A DNA stretch of 64,000 bases, taken from contig CM071931.1 in NCBI GenBank assembly GCA_016081115.2, positions 16,034,317 to 16,098,316 of the forward strand, in the 5' to 3' direction. The notes beneath the pieces are model-generated. The model had not been told where the DNA came from, did no database searches, and saw only the letters and a program-made list of their open reading frames with translations. This DNA comes from Rehmannia glutinosa (Eukaryota > Streptophyta > Magnoliopsida > Lamiales > Orobanchaceae). Position numbers and translations under genes: made by a program. Shown in pieces: positions 48,604 through 61,180 of this stretch (its first letter is position 1; every line of letters starts with the position of its first letter).

Positions 48604-49934
48604 GGGATAATTACAAAAAGTACCCCTGATATTTGGTCTAATTACAAAAAAACCCAAAAAAGTTTTGAAATTACAAAATATACTCCTGAGGTTTGAAGAA
48701 ACTAGTTAAAACTAACGGAAGGTATATAAAGTCTGAAATGCCCCTAACATAAATTCCAAAAAAGAAAAGAAAAATTGAAGGAAAAAGAAATATGTGGATG
48801 GGCAAATATTCCCCACTCAAAAATCATATCCAATGGTTTAGAATTTCCATATTTCAAAAATAAATAAACAAAAACAAATAAAAAAACAAAAGATACGTAT
48901 ATACACAGTAACACATACATACACAAGAAATGAAGAAATTGCGTCAAAAAAAAAAAAGAAAAAAAAAAAAGAAATGAAGAAATGATGGGAGGGAAGGACT
49001 AAGGAGACGGGTTGTGCCGCCGGCGAGGGAGAAGGACATTGGCCGGAGAAAGTTGGGCTGGAGGAATGGACAGTTTTGGGTTTCTTTTTGGTTGCTTTTT
49101 TGTATTTTTGTAGTTTTATTTGTGTTTTGTGTGTCATTAACATATTATTTAATTACTAAATATATTATTTAAATAATTATGGTTTTCTTTTTTTTTTTTT
49201 TGAGGAAAACCTTTTTTCTATTTTTATTACCAAAGTAATGTAGTGTAGTTTAAAATGTATTATCTTATTTATTTTTCTATTTAAATTTATCTCTATTTTT
49301 TAAGTTCCTAAGTTTATTTTTATATATTTACCAATAATATAAATGACTTTGATATTCACTTATATATGTACGATTTAGTTATAGACATGCTTTATCTATT
49401 TAAAAATATTAATTTGTATATATATATATATATGATAATCCTTATAATATTTCTATATGAATTACGTTAGTATTTAAATTTACTTAGTTTATGAATTATG
49501 ACAAGTAAACTTTTAACTTTTAAGGCTTAAGATTTGCTAAAATACTCATTATTTAAACATTAATAAAAAAGTAGAGTTTGAGAAAATATATTAAACTAAA
49601 TTTTGAATAAAAAGAAAATTTCCTCAAAAAACAAAGAATAAAAAGAAAATTTGTTTAAATGTATATAAAAATTATAACAATTACAACCCTATAAAAGGTA
49701 TAATATTACAAGCAGCCCAAGGGTATTTTAGTCTCCAACACATTTGAAGGGCTAAAATTGGATTTTCACACCAATTTTTTGATGACATCATCAATAACCA
49801 TTAGGTCAATTAACGGAAGGGCTTACAATGTTAGACGGGAACAAAGCTCAAGGGTACATTTTGTAATTTCGAAACTTTTATGGGTTAGTTTTGTAATTAA
49901 ACCAAACCTCAGAGGTACTTTTTGTAATTATCCC
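48604..49934. mobile_element. Enlarged MITE of the GGGATAATTAC family (1.3 kb)
   Basis: Ends GGGATAATTACAAAAAGTAC and GTACTTTTTGTAATTATCCC are perfect inverted repeats. Flanks AACAATAAA and AAAAATAAA match at 8 of 9. Unlike its 200-250 bp relatives it holds about 1 kb of foreign sequence, including a GC-rich patch at 48990-49065 and a pyrimidine/purine-skewed stretch. No intact protein is recognised. Confidence 0.8.
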
Positions 49935-50426
49935 AAAAATAAAAGAGAATACTCCCGGAACAAGAAAATAATGTGATTTGGACTGAATCTCAAGGCAAAT
50001 GACATCATGAAGATGTTAACTTAGTAAAATAATGAGCTAAGAGGCTAATACTAAATCGAATCTGTTCTTTAAGATAATCCAATCAAACATAAACTGGGCA
50101 GATAAATCAATTCCTCTAAACATAAAACATCCCATCAAGATGTTTGCCTTTGTTCAATTGCTATATGTGGCATTCTAACTCTTGATCATGAGCACTATAA
50201 TCAGATGAGAATCCTAACCAAAAGACAAATTATCCACAAATTTACACGATACGCCAACTTTATTTACAGAAGAGATGGGGTTAAATTGAATTTAACTATA
50301 CAGGAGGGGACCAGGTCATAATACCCTCACGTAACGAGCACGTTAAACTTTTAGTACCATAAACGATCGAATATATTTACACTTGGGTTTTCTTCCATCA
50401 CATCTATCTGCCGGTTTGCAACAAGA

Positions 50427-53400
50427 TCAGGAAGTAGGCGAATGCATTGTGGTGTCAGGTAACATGGCTATAGTCACTACAAAGTATTCACACCCAATAG
50501 GAAGATCGTACGGATTTGAAGTCGAAGTTGAACCTGTATTACTCTGAACTTGGTCTGATGTTGATGGAGGTGATTTTACTGTACGTCGTTCAATATGCAC
50601 AACTTGTCCTACAATATAGCTCGGATGACTTGGGAGATGGTCGGTAAATAATGCAACGGATTCGGCTGAGAGATAGTAATAAGGGCAGTTACGGCTGATA
50701 GCCTCATAATGGCCGGAAGAATTGAGGACAAATGCAGCAATCTCATGGACTTCTAAACGACCGAAAGAAATCTTCTCTTTGTTTGCCTGCAAGAAAAATA
50801 TTAATTGGTTTGATCGTGGTTTGGTAATAACATGACAATGAAAAGTGATATAAACCAAAAGCAGTGAAATGGAAACTATGCTGGCTTGACTAAGCAATTA
50901 AAACTTGGGATAATTACTAAAACTATTTGAGGTTTGGCCTAATTACAAAAAAACCCGATTACCTTTTAAAATTACAAATACCCCTTAAGGTATTACAGAC
51001 TCTCCCTTGAGGTTTGTATTTTCTTAACAAATTAAGCGTGCAATTTGTAAAATAGAAAGGAAAATCAATGGGGTATTGTAATTTTGAAAGGTAGCTAAGG
51101 TTTTTAGTAATTAGGCCAAACCTTAAGGACAGTTTTTGTAATTAACCCTTAAAACTTTGAAAAGGTGAAATCCTACTGTATCTTCTCAACCATTTGACCT
51201 ACTCGTCTCAAAACTGTCTATATGTTTTCCTTTTTTCTTCTTAATTGAAGAATGTTGTGTGTGAGTGTTTGTACATCTGAGTCAATTTGTTCGAGATTGA
51301 TGTAACAACAAATACATTTATTGTCCCCTTTTTCAGACCATGAGCAGATAGAGAGATTGCAACTACTGAGGTTGTAGTAATTCCAAGTTCGAACATGTTA
51401 TAGCAGGAAGACAAAGGAAAAACGCATCAAGACCCATAGCAAAGCTACCTGCTTTTCCAGTCGATGCTTCACGTAAAGAGTGTTTACCAACTCTTTTTTC
51501 TCTTCTAACTCCTTGTTAAGCCGCTCATTTGCAGCTTCAGCTTTTGAATATCTATCGAGCAATTCTGCACGCTGCCTAGACAAAACACCAACTTTATCGG
51601 CAACTATCCGAATACATTCACGGGACTCAGCAGTAACATCATCATCACTGTCATTGGCAGAACTGATAATTTTGAAAAAAAAATTCAATCATCAACTTCC
51701 ATTAGCATTTGTAAACAGATCCTGGACTCACTAAAGATAAATAAAGGGGTAAATACAAAAATCCCCCTGAGGTTTGGGCTTGTTATAAAAAAATCCAGAG
51801 ATGTTTCAAAATTACAAAAAGCCTCCTCAGGCTTATGGAGGGGGAAAATGTAAAAAATCAAACCTCAAGGGCTTTTTCTGTAATTTTTAGAAACCTCTAG
51901 AGTTTTTTGTAATTAGCCCCAACCTTGGGGATTATTGTAATTATCCCATAAATAAATGGTTTACCTAGCTAAAGACTGAGCTAAAGCACGCAAAGAGTCG
52001 GCAAAAGCAGCCACCCCAGCAGCTGATGAAACACAACTTCTCAGTCTCTCAAAAAGACTCTGCATTTTGACGGCAGACCGACGCAATGCGCTATACTCTG
52101 AGGCCCTACGATCAGCTGCACAAAGATGTGTTTGGGCTTCCTCTCTCGCCTCATGCAGACAATTCTCTAAATGAGCACAATTCATCTGCGTTCAAATAGA
52201 ACAGTCTGACTGCAAACTCATTTTAAAGTTTTATATTGTGAAATTTAATGCAGAAAGCAAAGACTATTACAACGCAAAATAGTACATGCGACCAAACTTG
52301 TCTTTAAGCATCCAACCTCCATTCAGTACATTAGTGAAGGAAGATTAAATGCACCACAAATCTACACCTTCTCCATTTCTAGAAAAATTTCTTGTTGCAT
52401 AGCATTTTAACATAGACCTAAGCAGCTTTCACTCAAATATAATATATTCCCATACCATTGGACAGATTGCCATTCCAATAAAGTACAAACTGAAAAGGGA
52501 AATCCTACATTTTTCATTCCAATGGAATTTTTTTTATAGGCAACGAGATCTACCAGCCCGAATCATATTATTCAACCAGACTAATCAACAACCTTTCATC
52601 CCAAACTGAGACTTTATGCATATAAATTTTTTTTTTTTCCTTTTTGGCATAAAAGTCTATTCGTACCTCAAGTCAGGAGAAGTATCTAATCTTTTCAGGC
52701 ATCATTTAAATCCCTCTTATTACTTAACCTGATATCATTCACTATTTTATCCTTTTCCAAAGTTTCACATAGCCTAGTGTATCATTTTAAGCTGGGAGAA
52801 AAAGGCCACAGGCGAAATAGAGACCCCAAGGTTCTACAAGTTCCATATCTATCAACATTCAAGAATCTAGTATTTCAAGTATACTCATCTGAACATCAGA
52901 ATTCCCATTTTCATTTAGCATGTCTACACTTGAACAAATTAGAAAATTATGTTCAGTAGCCTGAAACCGAGGAGAAGAAATTTCTATAGAGCATCACTTA
53001 ATTAATAGCACGCAATCTCACAGAACCCCTCCCGCACATATCCTGGTGCCCAGAAAATAAAGAACTAATTACTTTCCAGTTAGTAATACCTGAGATTCAT
53101 CAAGTAGCTTCTGATTGATCTCCAACTCCTTCCCAAGCTTGGAAACCTCATCCATTAATGCTTGGACCTTGGTTTCCGAAATGTCTAATTGACTTGATTT
53201 CTCTGCCAGCGCATTTTGCACTTCCAGCACAAGGTTATCACTTACTTTGGCATCCAAACCTGGTAAAACAGCTGTTTCACATGATAGAACATCGGCTGGC
53301 TGCATCATGCTAACAGCCATATTACTTGAGATCATGCCCCCATCTGGCAATGGTATTTCCTTCTTATCTGTATCACAAAAATCTCCTTTATCACGGTGTA

Positions 53401-56400
53401 GATCAAGCATTGATGAATCCAACTGAGGATTTAGCATGCTAGATGAATCTGTCATATTATCATCCAATCCTTCTTGTGGCTTATCATGTTCTATGAGAAT
53501 CCCAGATTTTAATGAGCTAGACGCAGAAGAGACCTCCTCCATCGTGTGGTGCATGTGCAATTCTACAACTTCCAACACCTCTGACTTGTTATCATCAGTC
53601 TTTGTAGTTGAAAGCTCACGTCCTTGCATATACTGATCTGACAGCCTTTGCTCCAATTCCTTAATCCGTTTCTCATAAGATTCACACTGCACCTGCTTCA
53701 CTTTTAGCATTGACTGGAGGTGTTTCTCATACTCGTCTTTCAGATGTAAAGCTTCAGAAGTCTTCTCCGCTGCCTTTTTCTGTAGACCATCTAATTTACT
53801 GTCATCAAGTGATTCGGTATCAAACTCAGCACTCATGGAACATATTAAGGCAATTTTAGAAGCAAGTTCAGCTTTCAGTTTCGCATTCTCAACTTCCATC
53901 TTGCTAGTACCGCAATCTCCACTAACTTTGAGCCCTCAAGCAACTCCTGGAAATCCACAGTCCCATCTATTTCAGCTGTCTGAGAACCATCATCGGACAT
54001 GGATAATGAACTCCTCAAAGTCCCATGCTTCTCACTTTTTGAAGAGAGTCCCAACAATGACTCAGGAGCATAACGTTCTAAATCTGAAAGTTCTATATCA
54101 AGCAAATTAGAGTCAAAAGGAGTCACATTGACATCACAAGGATTTGGGGTGTCATACAGTCCCATGGATGCTATAATATCCCGCGGGATATAAATACTAT
54201 GTACTTTAAGGAATTCCTCGCGTCTTCTAACTTCGGCGTCCCTCTCCCTGGCAATATTTTCAGCCAATTGTCCAGCCTTGCCCATGTAGATCTTCATTGA
54301 TGCTTTTCTTCTCACTACTTCGGCAAGGCATGCTCTGTATGCAGGACCAATCCCACGCACCACTTTTAAATGCTCAAACTGATCATTTTGCCGCTTCAAA
54401 GCCTCCTGGAACACCAAAAACTTGTAGCGCACATCTTTAATGGTGTACTGAATATACGCAATCTTTTGCATATAATTGTGCACAAAGTTATTCATTTCAT
54501 TCTTTTTATCCCTGCAGAAATCAAGCAAAATGGAAATTGCACGTTCACACGCCTGCATCTTTGGTAGGTAACTTTTATCATGGCTGTCATACATCGGACC
54601 CAAGGCTGAAACAGCATCATGAGGACGCAGCGAAAACGATATCTGGCAGGAAAGACAGTCATCCACAAGCTTCTTCACAGTATTTACATCTTTACTGCAT
54701 TAACAGACACATATTAGTTTCACTAGACGATCACTTATCAAGCAAACTGCAAGAAAAGGGAACAGTACACATATGCACAGCATGGGATGCTTCTAAACAA
54801 AGATAATAGCCTCCAAAGCAATGTAGCTAGAAGTAACATCAACTTAACTTTACACATCAAGACAAAGCAATTATGATGGTCATGCCAAAATCCACATCCC
54901 TTCTTTGGCCTTTTCAATATTTACAATAGCCAAACACAAATTTCAGACTTGAATCTTACTAATATTTCTACATCATGCTACTCAAGTTTCTGTCCTACTT
55001 AGGCATTAAACAATTAAACATGAAAACACCTATACAAATATTCCTTGAAACTAAGAAAGATCACAACAAAGTGTATTCCATCACATCCATTATATAAGCC
55101 GAATATGCAGTTCTCTGCATTTCCCAGAAAAAGTCATGCAGTTTAATATAAAAGAACCTTTGACTAATGCCAAAATCCACATCCCTTCTGTGGCCATTTC
55201 AATATTCACATAAGACAAACACTGTGACTTGAATGCTACTAATGTTTCCACATCATTTTTCTCAAGCTTCTGCCCTGTTTATGCGAAAAACATTAACATG
55301 AAACTATCAATAAAGCATCCTGCCCAACAGAAGCATGTCTATTTTACCAGACAGTTAATCAATGTTTTCCATTAAAGCAGGGAGCAAAAGGTCAAAGAAG
55401 ACTGGATCACGCTCAAAAAAGGTTCCCCATGGTCACACCTCTTACTAAATTCTACCTTTGCTGACCTTTTAAGTGGAATAAGAACATAATATCAGACTTG
55501 TCGTCAGCCTGAAGGCCAACTGGTCAACATGAATTAAAATACCCAGTGACGACAATTCTGCATAAATCCAAAAAGTAAAGTTTCGCAGGGTCGTCTAGGT
55601 GGTTTTAAGTGAGCATTGGTCATACGTCATAAAGAGATCTTCTAGACAACTCTGTCAAAAAACCCAATCAATACAAAGATACCTTAGACCCAAAAGGTAA
55701 TGCAACACATTATGTAATGGTAGGTTATAATGGTCAAACTGAAAGCAAAAGTCAGTTAATAATTGTGGTTATTGTCATTAAGTGCACAGCAAGTTAACTG
55801 AAGGCACAAAAAGAATGTTCTACCAGTTTCCATAAACTGCAATTAGATTACCAAAAATGTATAAGCCATGAGTAAAATCACATGCCAAAAATATTGATGA
55901 GCTATCAAATGGATGAAAGCAGCTCTAACGCAAACATTGCTGTGCCAAAACAGGTAATCAACTGAAGGTTGATAATGTAATGGATACACGTGAGATCGAG
56001 AAATGGGGAGGATAGAGGAGGACCTTAAAGCCTGCATTATGCTCTTCTGCTCATTGATAAACCGCTGGTGGTCTTTTATTGACAACTCCAAGACTTTGAT
56101 AAGAAATGAAGTTTTGACAGAAAATAAATGTTCTGAATTGCTTTTTAGATCTCCAAACTCCTGTTTAAATTCTGAAACTTTATTCTCAAACTGCTTGTGT
56201 GAACTGCTGCAATCCTCCCATGTCTTCTGCAAGTTTTCTTCCTTCACAAAATCCAATAAGCACTTGCGGTTAGCAGTTTGTAAGGATGGGATAATTTTTG
56301 TAGACTTCAATTTTTCTTTAACCCTTCCAAAAGTCACCAGAAGGTTGGTATGACTACGGTGCTGCTGTGAATAGCATTTCATAAAATCCGTGTAGTTTTG

Positions 56401-56966
56401 CTGAATCATCTTATAAAAATGATCTAAATTACCCCTTGCAATCTCCAATGCCTTTTGTTGCACCTTTTGCTCTTTCAAAAGCCTCTCGCATGTCTCAAAT
56501 TTCGCTAATGTACGACTGTAAATAGCATGTCCACATTGAAAATGATATCTAAATTGCCTCTCATACGAAGGTAAGGCCTTCAATGCTGGGTCTGAAGAAT
56601 CATCTAAAGGGTGAGGATTGTGAGACGAGGATGGCAATGGGGGATCAGGAATATCAATAATCTCATCTTGTTCTGGTGCAGGATGTGGTGAGTTACTTCG
56701 CATCCGTGCTTTATTAAATAAAAACACTTCCCGTTCATCAGATGGGAGTTTATAAGCGAAAGGGGGCGCTGAGATTCCAATTTCAGGTCCAAACACAAAA
56801 GAAGCTGATCATTGAATAGTACCCCACAATCTGATTCTAGGAACTTCTGCACAGCCTCAACAAGAGTATATTCATCACAGTCAAATTTATATGAGTGACC
56901 ATTCTCAGCAACGTGAACCACAAGCTTTCCCATTTGAACAACAGCTTCTGAAGCACTGGCACTCAT
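50427..56966 (-). CDS. ATG11: Autophagy-related protein 11 (ATG11), five exons, two apparent frameshifts
   Basis: Exons in order: 56966-56024, 54694-53090, 52185-51965, 51662-51449, 50786-50427, all GT-AG; about 1114 residues, near Arabidopsis ATG11 (about 1150). In the plant ATG1/ATG13 kinase complex ATG11 is a scaffold linking the complex to forming autophagosomes and selective cargo. Exon 1: ubiquitin-like start KLVVHVAENGHSYKFD, then ATG17-like ALPSYERQFRYHF. Exon 2: KKLVDDCLSCQ, RPHDAVSALGPMYD, GIGPAYRACLAEVVRRKASM, PRDIIASMGLYDTP, then long coiled coil (EKRIKELEQRLSDQY). Exons 3-5: NCAHLENCLHEAREEAQTHL and the ATG11 domain (KEKISFGRLEVHEIAAFVLN, NPYDLPIGCEYFVVTIAMLP). Start is the ATG at 56966; no in-frame upstream ATG is seen. 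One base is missing near 56757 and one near 53910; exons 1 and 2 are each one nucleotide short of their splice phases. Confidence 0.93.
50907..51148. mobile_element. MITE in ATG11 intron 4 (9-bp TSD)
   Basis: 242 bp flanked by identical TTAAAACTT (50898-50906 and 51149-51157). Ends GGGATAATTACTAAAAC and GTTTTTGTAATTAACCC are inverted. Internal words gaggtttggcctaattacaa and taattaggccaaaccttaag mirror each other. Confidence 0.88.
51746..51949. mobile_element. MITE in ATG11 intron 3 (9-bp TSD)
   Basis: 204 bp flanked by identical ATAAATAAA (51737-51745 and 51950-51958). Ends GGGGTAAATACAAAAATCCC and ATTATTGTAATTATCCC are inverted. It fills most of a 302-bp intron and ends about 15 bp short of the exon 3 donor. 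Confidence 0.87.
54695..56023 (-). other. ATG11 intron 1
   Basis: 1.33 kb, GTCC...GCAG. It contains a diverged internal duplication: catgccaaaatccacatccc-ttctttggccttttcaatatt (near 54880) recurs as aatgccaaaatccacatccc-ttctgtggccatttcaatatt (near 55167), with the following ~100 bp also similar. No mobile element ends seen. Confidence 0.6.
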
Positions 56967-58855
56967 TTTCTTGACCCCCAAAAAGAATTAATAAATCTTC
57001 CCCACAATAACCTAACGATCAAACTACTTTAGGCGTGGGTAAACTCAATTTTTCCTTTTTCCAGGAGTACCCTTGTTGTAAAGATTCACCAGTATTATGC
57101 TCAACAAGACCGAACTGGAAATGGCAAGCCAGAAGAACCCAAGGAAGATTCTATAAGCAAAATCCTAACAGCACTTATAAAACCCTCCAGTAGAGCCCCA
57201 ACTATCTCAAAATCACCAGTGACTCAACAATTAAGCTTCAATTTCACCATCAAATCCTCCACATAAGCCCCAGATCACTTCAGAAACTATAAATTAACCC
57301 AAATTTTAACGAACACAGCAAAACATATAACCAAAGAAAAGCTCCAATAGCCACCGACTAACCGCAGAATCCTTAACAAAAAATAGAAAAATCACGGATT
57401 TCAAGGCAACCCACCGGATATGATATCAGCAAAACCGAATTTATTTGACATTTGTAATGTATCACTGCAATCAAGCAACGGGAAAACATCAAAAGTAGAC
57501 CACATAAAAAAACAAAATAATAATAATAAAGGGATTCGGTATAATCCATTCAACTACCTAAAACCACAAACTTTAATAACTAAAAACACAAAAGCGAGAT
57601 ACCATGAGAAGAGCATTTATTATTTATTGTTCAACTCAGAAATACAGAATTTCATCACGAAACTCATGGTTTTTATTCTTTTCTCTTTACGTTTGAGTAG
57701 ACATAGACGTACCTACGTTTGAGTAGACATAGGCGTACCTATATGTATATCCACTTTCTTGTAACAATGGTGCGGAGTTTCGGTGATGAATGATTGAGTA
57801 TATTATTCCCAAACTCTTTTTTTCTTCTTTCTTTTAGTACTTTGACGTATCAGAAAGAGAGAAGCTTCACAAGGAAGCAACCAACAGTAAAAGAAGGGAA
57901 TTTACAGGGAAAAAGGAAGAGAGAGTGTCTGGGATGAACAGAGAAATATGGGATTTTAGCTTATCGCTTAAAATATACATTTATCTCAACATTGTTTTTA
58001 ATTTTTCTAATTAATGAATATTGTTAGAGTAAATTTCAATTTGGCCCTCAACTATATGCATGTAATACTTTACTCCCCCCCACCTTTTTTTTTACTTTAC
58101 TCCCTTGAGTTGTGAGTTTATACCATTTGTGGCTTTATCTTCTCCAAGCTAAGATGATATAATATTTTTTTTCCTTAATTTTATATTTCCTTTCAAAACA
58201 TTTTAATGCTTTTGAACTTAAGGTATTGAAACTTCGAGTTTTCATTTGAATTTAATAATATAGAGTACCTAGTTCAAACTAAATCAACTATGAAAAATAA
58301 ATATTGATATTTATTCTTAACAGTTTTTCTAAAATTTAACATATTTAGGGAAAACTCAAAATCGAAAAAAAATATTTTGATTTTATTAAGAAAAAATAAA
58401 TTTAATTTATATAAAATAACCTATTAAATCTTAAATACAAAATTCAACTTGGATAATGTACAGTTAATTTATTTTATTTATTGTTTTGTATTTATAAAAC
58501 TCATACAAAAATTTCACATATATTTTTCTCAAATATCTATAAAGAGGGTCAAATGTATAGTTTCATAGTTTAAGGGATCAAATTATTATATGGATATATT
58601 TAAGGGTGAAAATTTGATTTATCCCTTCTTGTTATTGTTACCATCAACTAATTATTGTTGGGGAAAGATAATAAAATATATTGTTAGGGAGTCTAAGACG
58701 AATATGTAGGCACGTATATAGCAAAACTATTACTATTTGGAACTCATCAGCGATTGTGGACAGGGTCCAAAATTATTCGAATTTGTATATTAACATTCGT
58801 CATTTGAAAAATTAGAATACGAATCCAAATAAGAATTGTTATTCAGATTCGTATA
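56967..58855. other. ATG11 5' region and intergenic DNA
   Basis: Presumed leader and promoter of ATG11 (reading leftwards). A 26-bp direct repeat containing acgtttgagtagacataggc occurs at about 57689 and 57714. From about 57990 the sequence is AT-rich without recognisable genes. Confidence 0.4.
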
Positions 58856-59277
58856 TTAATAACTTTGTTCGCGAACAACAAATAAACAAAAATTTGACTT
58901 TTTTTGCGAACGATAAACAAATAAACATTTTTTCAAATGTTTGTGTGTGTTTATTTCTTGACAATAATTTATATGTATTTTTATCTATAAGTTTGAAAAA
59001 ATGTTTGTTTGTTTGTCGTTCGCGAAAAAAGTCAAATTTTTGTTTATTTGTTGTTCGCGAACAAAGTTATTAATTGTTCACGAACACATTGGACACGAAC
59101 TCAATACGAACACGTTCACAAACACATTCAAGCATTAAATTTTTTTATCAAGCCGAACACGAACAAGCTTTTTTAAAATTGAATCAAGCTCAAGCCAAGC
59201 TTGAACATGTATAAAATTAAACGAACATATGTCAAACAAGTTAAAGCTCGGCTCGGCTCGGATCGTTTACACCCCTA
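58856..59277. mobile_element. Foldback-containing hAT-type MITE remnant
   Basis: 58856-58936 and 58992-59073 are near-perfect inverted arms of about 80 bp (core TTGTTCGCGAACAACAAATA) around a 55-bp loop. The right part ends GGATCGTTTACACCCCTA with repeated GCTCGG just before it, the usual terminus of a common plant hAT MITE (TAGGGGTGTAAACGA). The matching left terminus is not found. Confidence 0.65.
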
Positions 59278-59724
59278 TATATTATGTGAATATATTATAT
59301 GCATATCATTATATTTGATTGGAGTATTCAGAAGAATATTCGAATATATTATATATATTTATATTTTTACAAATCATTAATATATAATCTTTATATATAT
59401 AAGCATATATTTATTTATTAAACCATTAATATATAATCAATATGTTGGAAATATTGTTTTGATCCAAATAATATTGGGATTAAAGAATATCTTTGAGTAG
59501 AAAATTAAAAAAGAGTATGCTAAATATTAGAACCCATTAGAAGCCCAATTTATAAAAAATCTTTAGAAATGTCTTGAGAAAATATTTAGATTTTTTGGAA
59601 AAGAAAAGTGGTAGAGAATTCTAGAGTAATATATATTTTTGTGTAAACTATTCTAGTGAATAGTAATTAGATCAAGTAAATCCAAATTATTGGTTAAAGA
59701 GTTGTCAATTGTCATAGTTTAAAT

Positions 59725-60444
59725 TAGAGATGTTAAACACGCTTGCCCTAGCGGTTTCGAGTCAGTCCTAACAAGCTTCGGGTTAAATGGTCTTTGGGCT
59801 AAACGAGTCGCTATTAAACAGGCTGGCAATAAACTAACCCTAAAAGGCTAGACGGGCCACTCTCGGGCTATAAGTCAAAAATTAAAAATTATATATTTAA
59901 ATCTAAAATTTTAAACTCGAACATATATAACATTTTAGTTTAGTGTTTTTAAGTTAAAGTATTTATTATAAATAAAAGTCATGCATAGTTTATAATTACA
60001 TTGCATTAACAAAATTATGAAATTTAATTATTTCATGATCTAAATTCTAAAGATAAAACTATAATATTAAAAGATAGCATTATATACTCATATAAAATTT
60101 ATATGGGAAAAACTAATATATTTTTTTTCAATTATTCGTGTGATTATAAGTTATAATTTTTAAAATTATATATTTAAATCTAAAGATGAGGAGGTGTGAA
60201 TTGGAAAAAATATATTTAGTAATAGGTAATATGTAATAAAATAGATATATAATATTAGAGTTATATTTATTTATTTTTTTAAAAAAATAATTAACCTACG
60301 GGCTACCCCTAATGGGCCTCGGGTTAAATGGTCCGGGCCAAAAAGGCCCAGATTAAAACAGTCAAAATAATTAGGCCCTAACCCAATTCTTTTTTCGATT
60401 TAAATTGTACGCGCAATGGACCGACAGTTCGCTTAACATCTCTA
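59725..60444 (+). mobile_element. Full-length hAT-type MITE (reference member of the nested family)
   Basis: 720 bp flanked by identical GTTTAAAT (59717-59724 and 60445-60452). Ends TAGAGATGTTAAAC and GCTTAACATCTCTA are inverted repeats. Same family as the outer and inner MITEs of the 10635-23761 block, which makes it the template for reading that nest. Non-coding. Confidence 0.92.
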
Positions 60445-60687
60445 GTTTAAATAAGGGTTCATTATTTTGTACCAAGTCAAATTGAGATAATCTAGAAAAT
60501 ATCTCATCTTCCTACTAAGAAAATATCTCTTATTCCAAATATATAATTTCTAAATAACCTAACAATAAAGATAGACTAGAATCTTGAATACGGATATTCA
60601 AATTGAGGCTAATTTAACAAAGTAGGGCCATTTTCAAATCAAATTAACAAACTAATGCAAAAAAAAAAAAAAAACTATAAAAGCAGG

Positions 60688-60768
60688 TGAAAACAGAGTT
60701 CTTATCTCTGTTTTCAGAAAAGATGCAGTCTTTCTGCAGAAAACAGAGACAAGAACTCTATTGTTTTA
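60688..60768. repeat. Hairpin-forming inverted repeat near the LTR TATA box
   Basis: Left arm gaaaacagagttcttatctc and right arm gagacaagaactctattgtt pair over about 35 bp with small bulges. A second smaller pair (gaaaacagagctacc / ccctgttttcac) lies at 60836-60864. Confidence 0.8.
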
Positions 60769-61122
60769 CCATTTTTTTAATTGAGAAAATAGCGTTGGCA
60801 GTGCTATTTTTTCCTTTAATTCAAATAAGTTCAGTGAAAACAGAGCTACCAACCCTGTTTTCACATCTAAGAAATCACATTTTTCTTCCTCTCCTCTCCA
60901 CACTCTAGCCTCAGCCTCACTTCTTCTCAAGATCGGTAAGTTCCCAGACACTTTCTCTTCTTTCATTTTTTTATTATTATTTTTTTAATTTATTTATTTG
61001 TTTGTTTATTGTTTTGTATAATGTATATGTATGTATTGTATTATATTTCCGGCAAAAAAAAAGTAGTCACCGAAAGTGGGCAGCCGGAATTTATCTTTTT
61101 TTTGGGAGGGGGGGTGTAATAC

Positions 61123-61123
61123 C

Positions 61124-61179
<56 letters not shown>
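61123..61179. repeat. (ATT)n microsatellite
   Basis: About 19 uninterrupted ATT repeats. Confidence 0.95.

Positions 61180-61180
<1 letters not shown>

Noticed and set aside
48838..49143. 101-residue minus-strand frame with a serine/proline-rich part
   Set aside because: Low-complexity, inside a MITE, not conserved in sibling elements; not supported as a gene.
59443..59724. Possible copia LTR start (TGTTGGAAATATTG)
   Set aside because: No matching CA end, TSD, PBS or second copy found; not enough to call.
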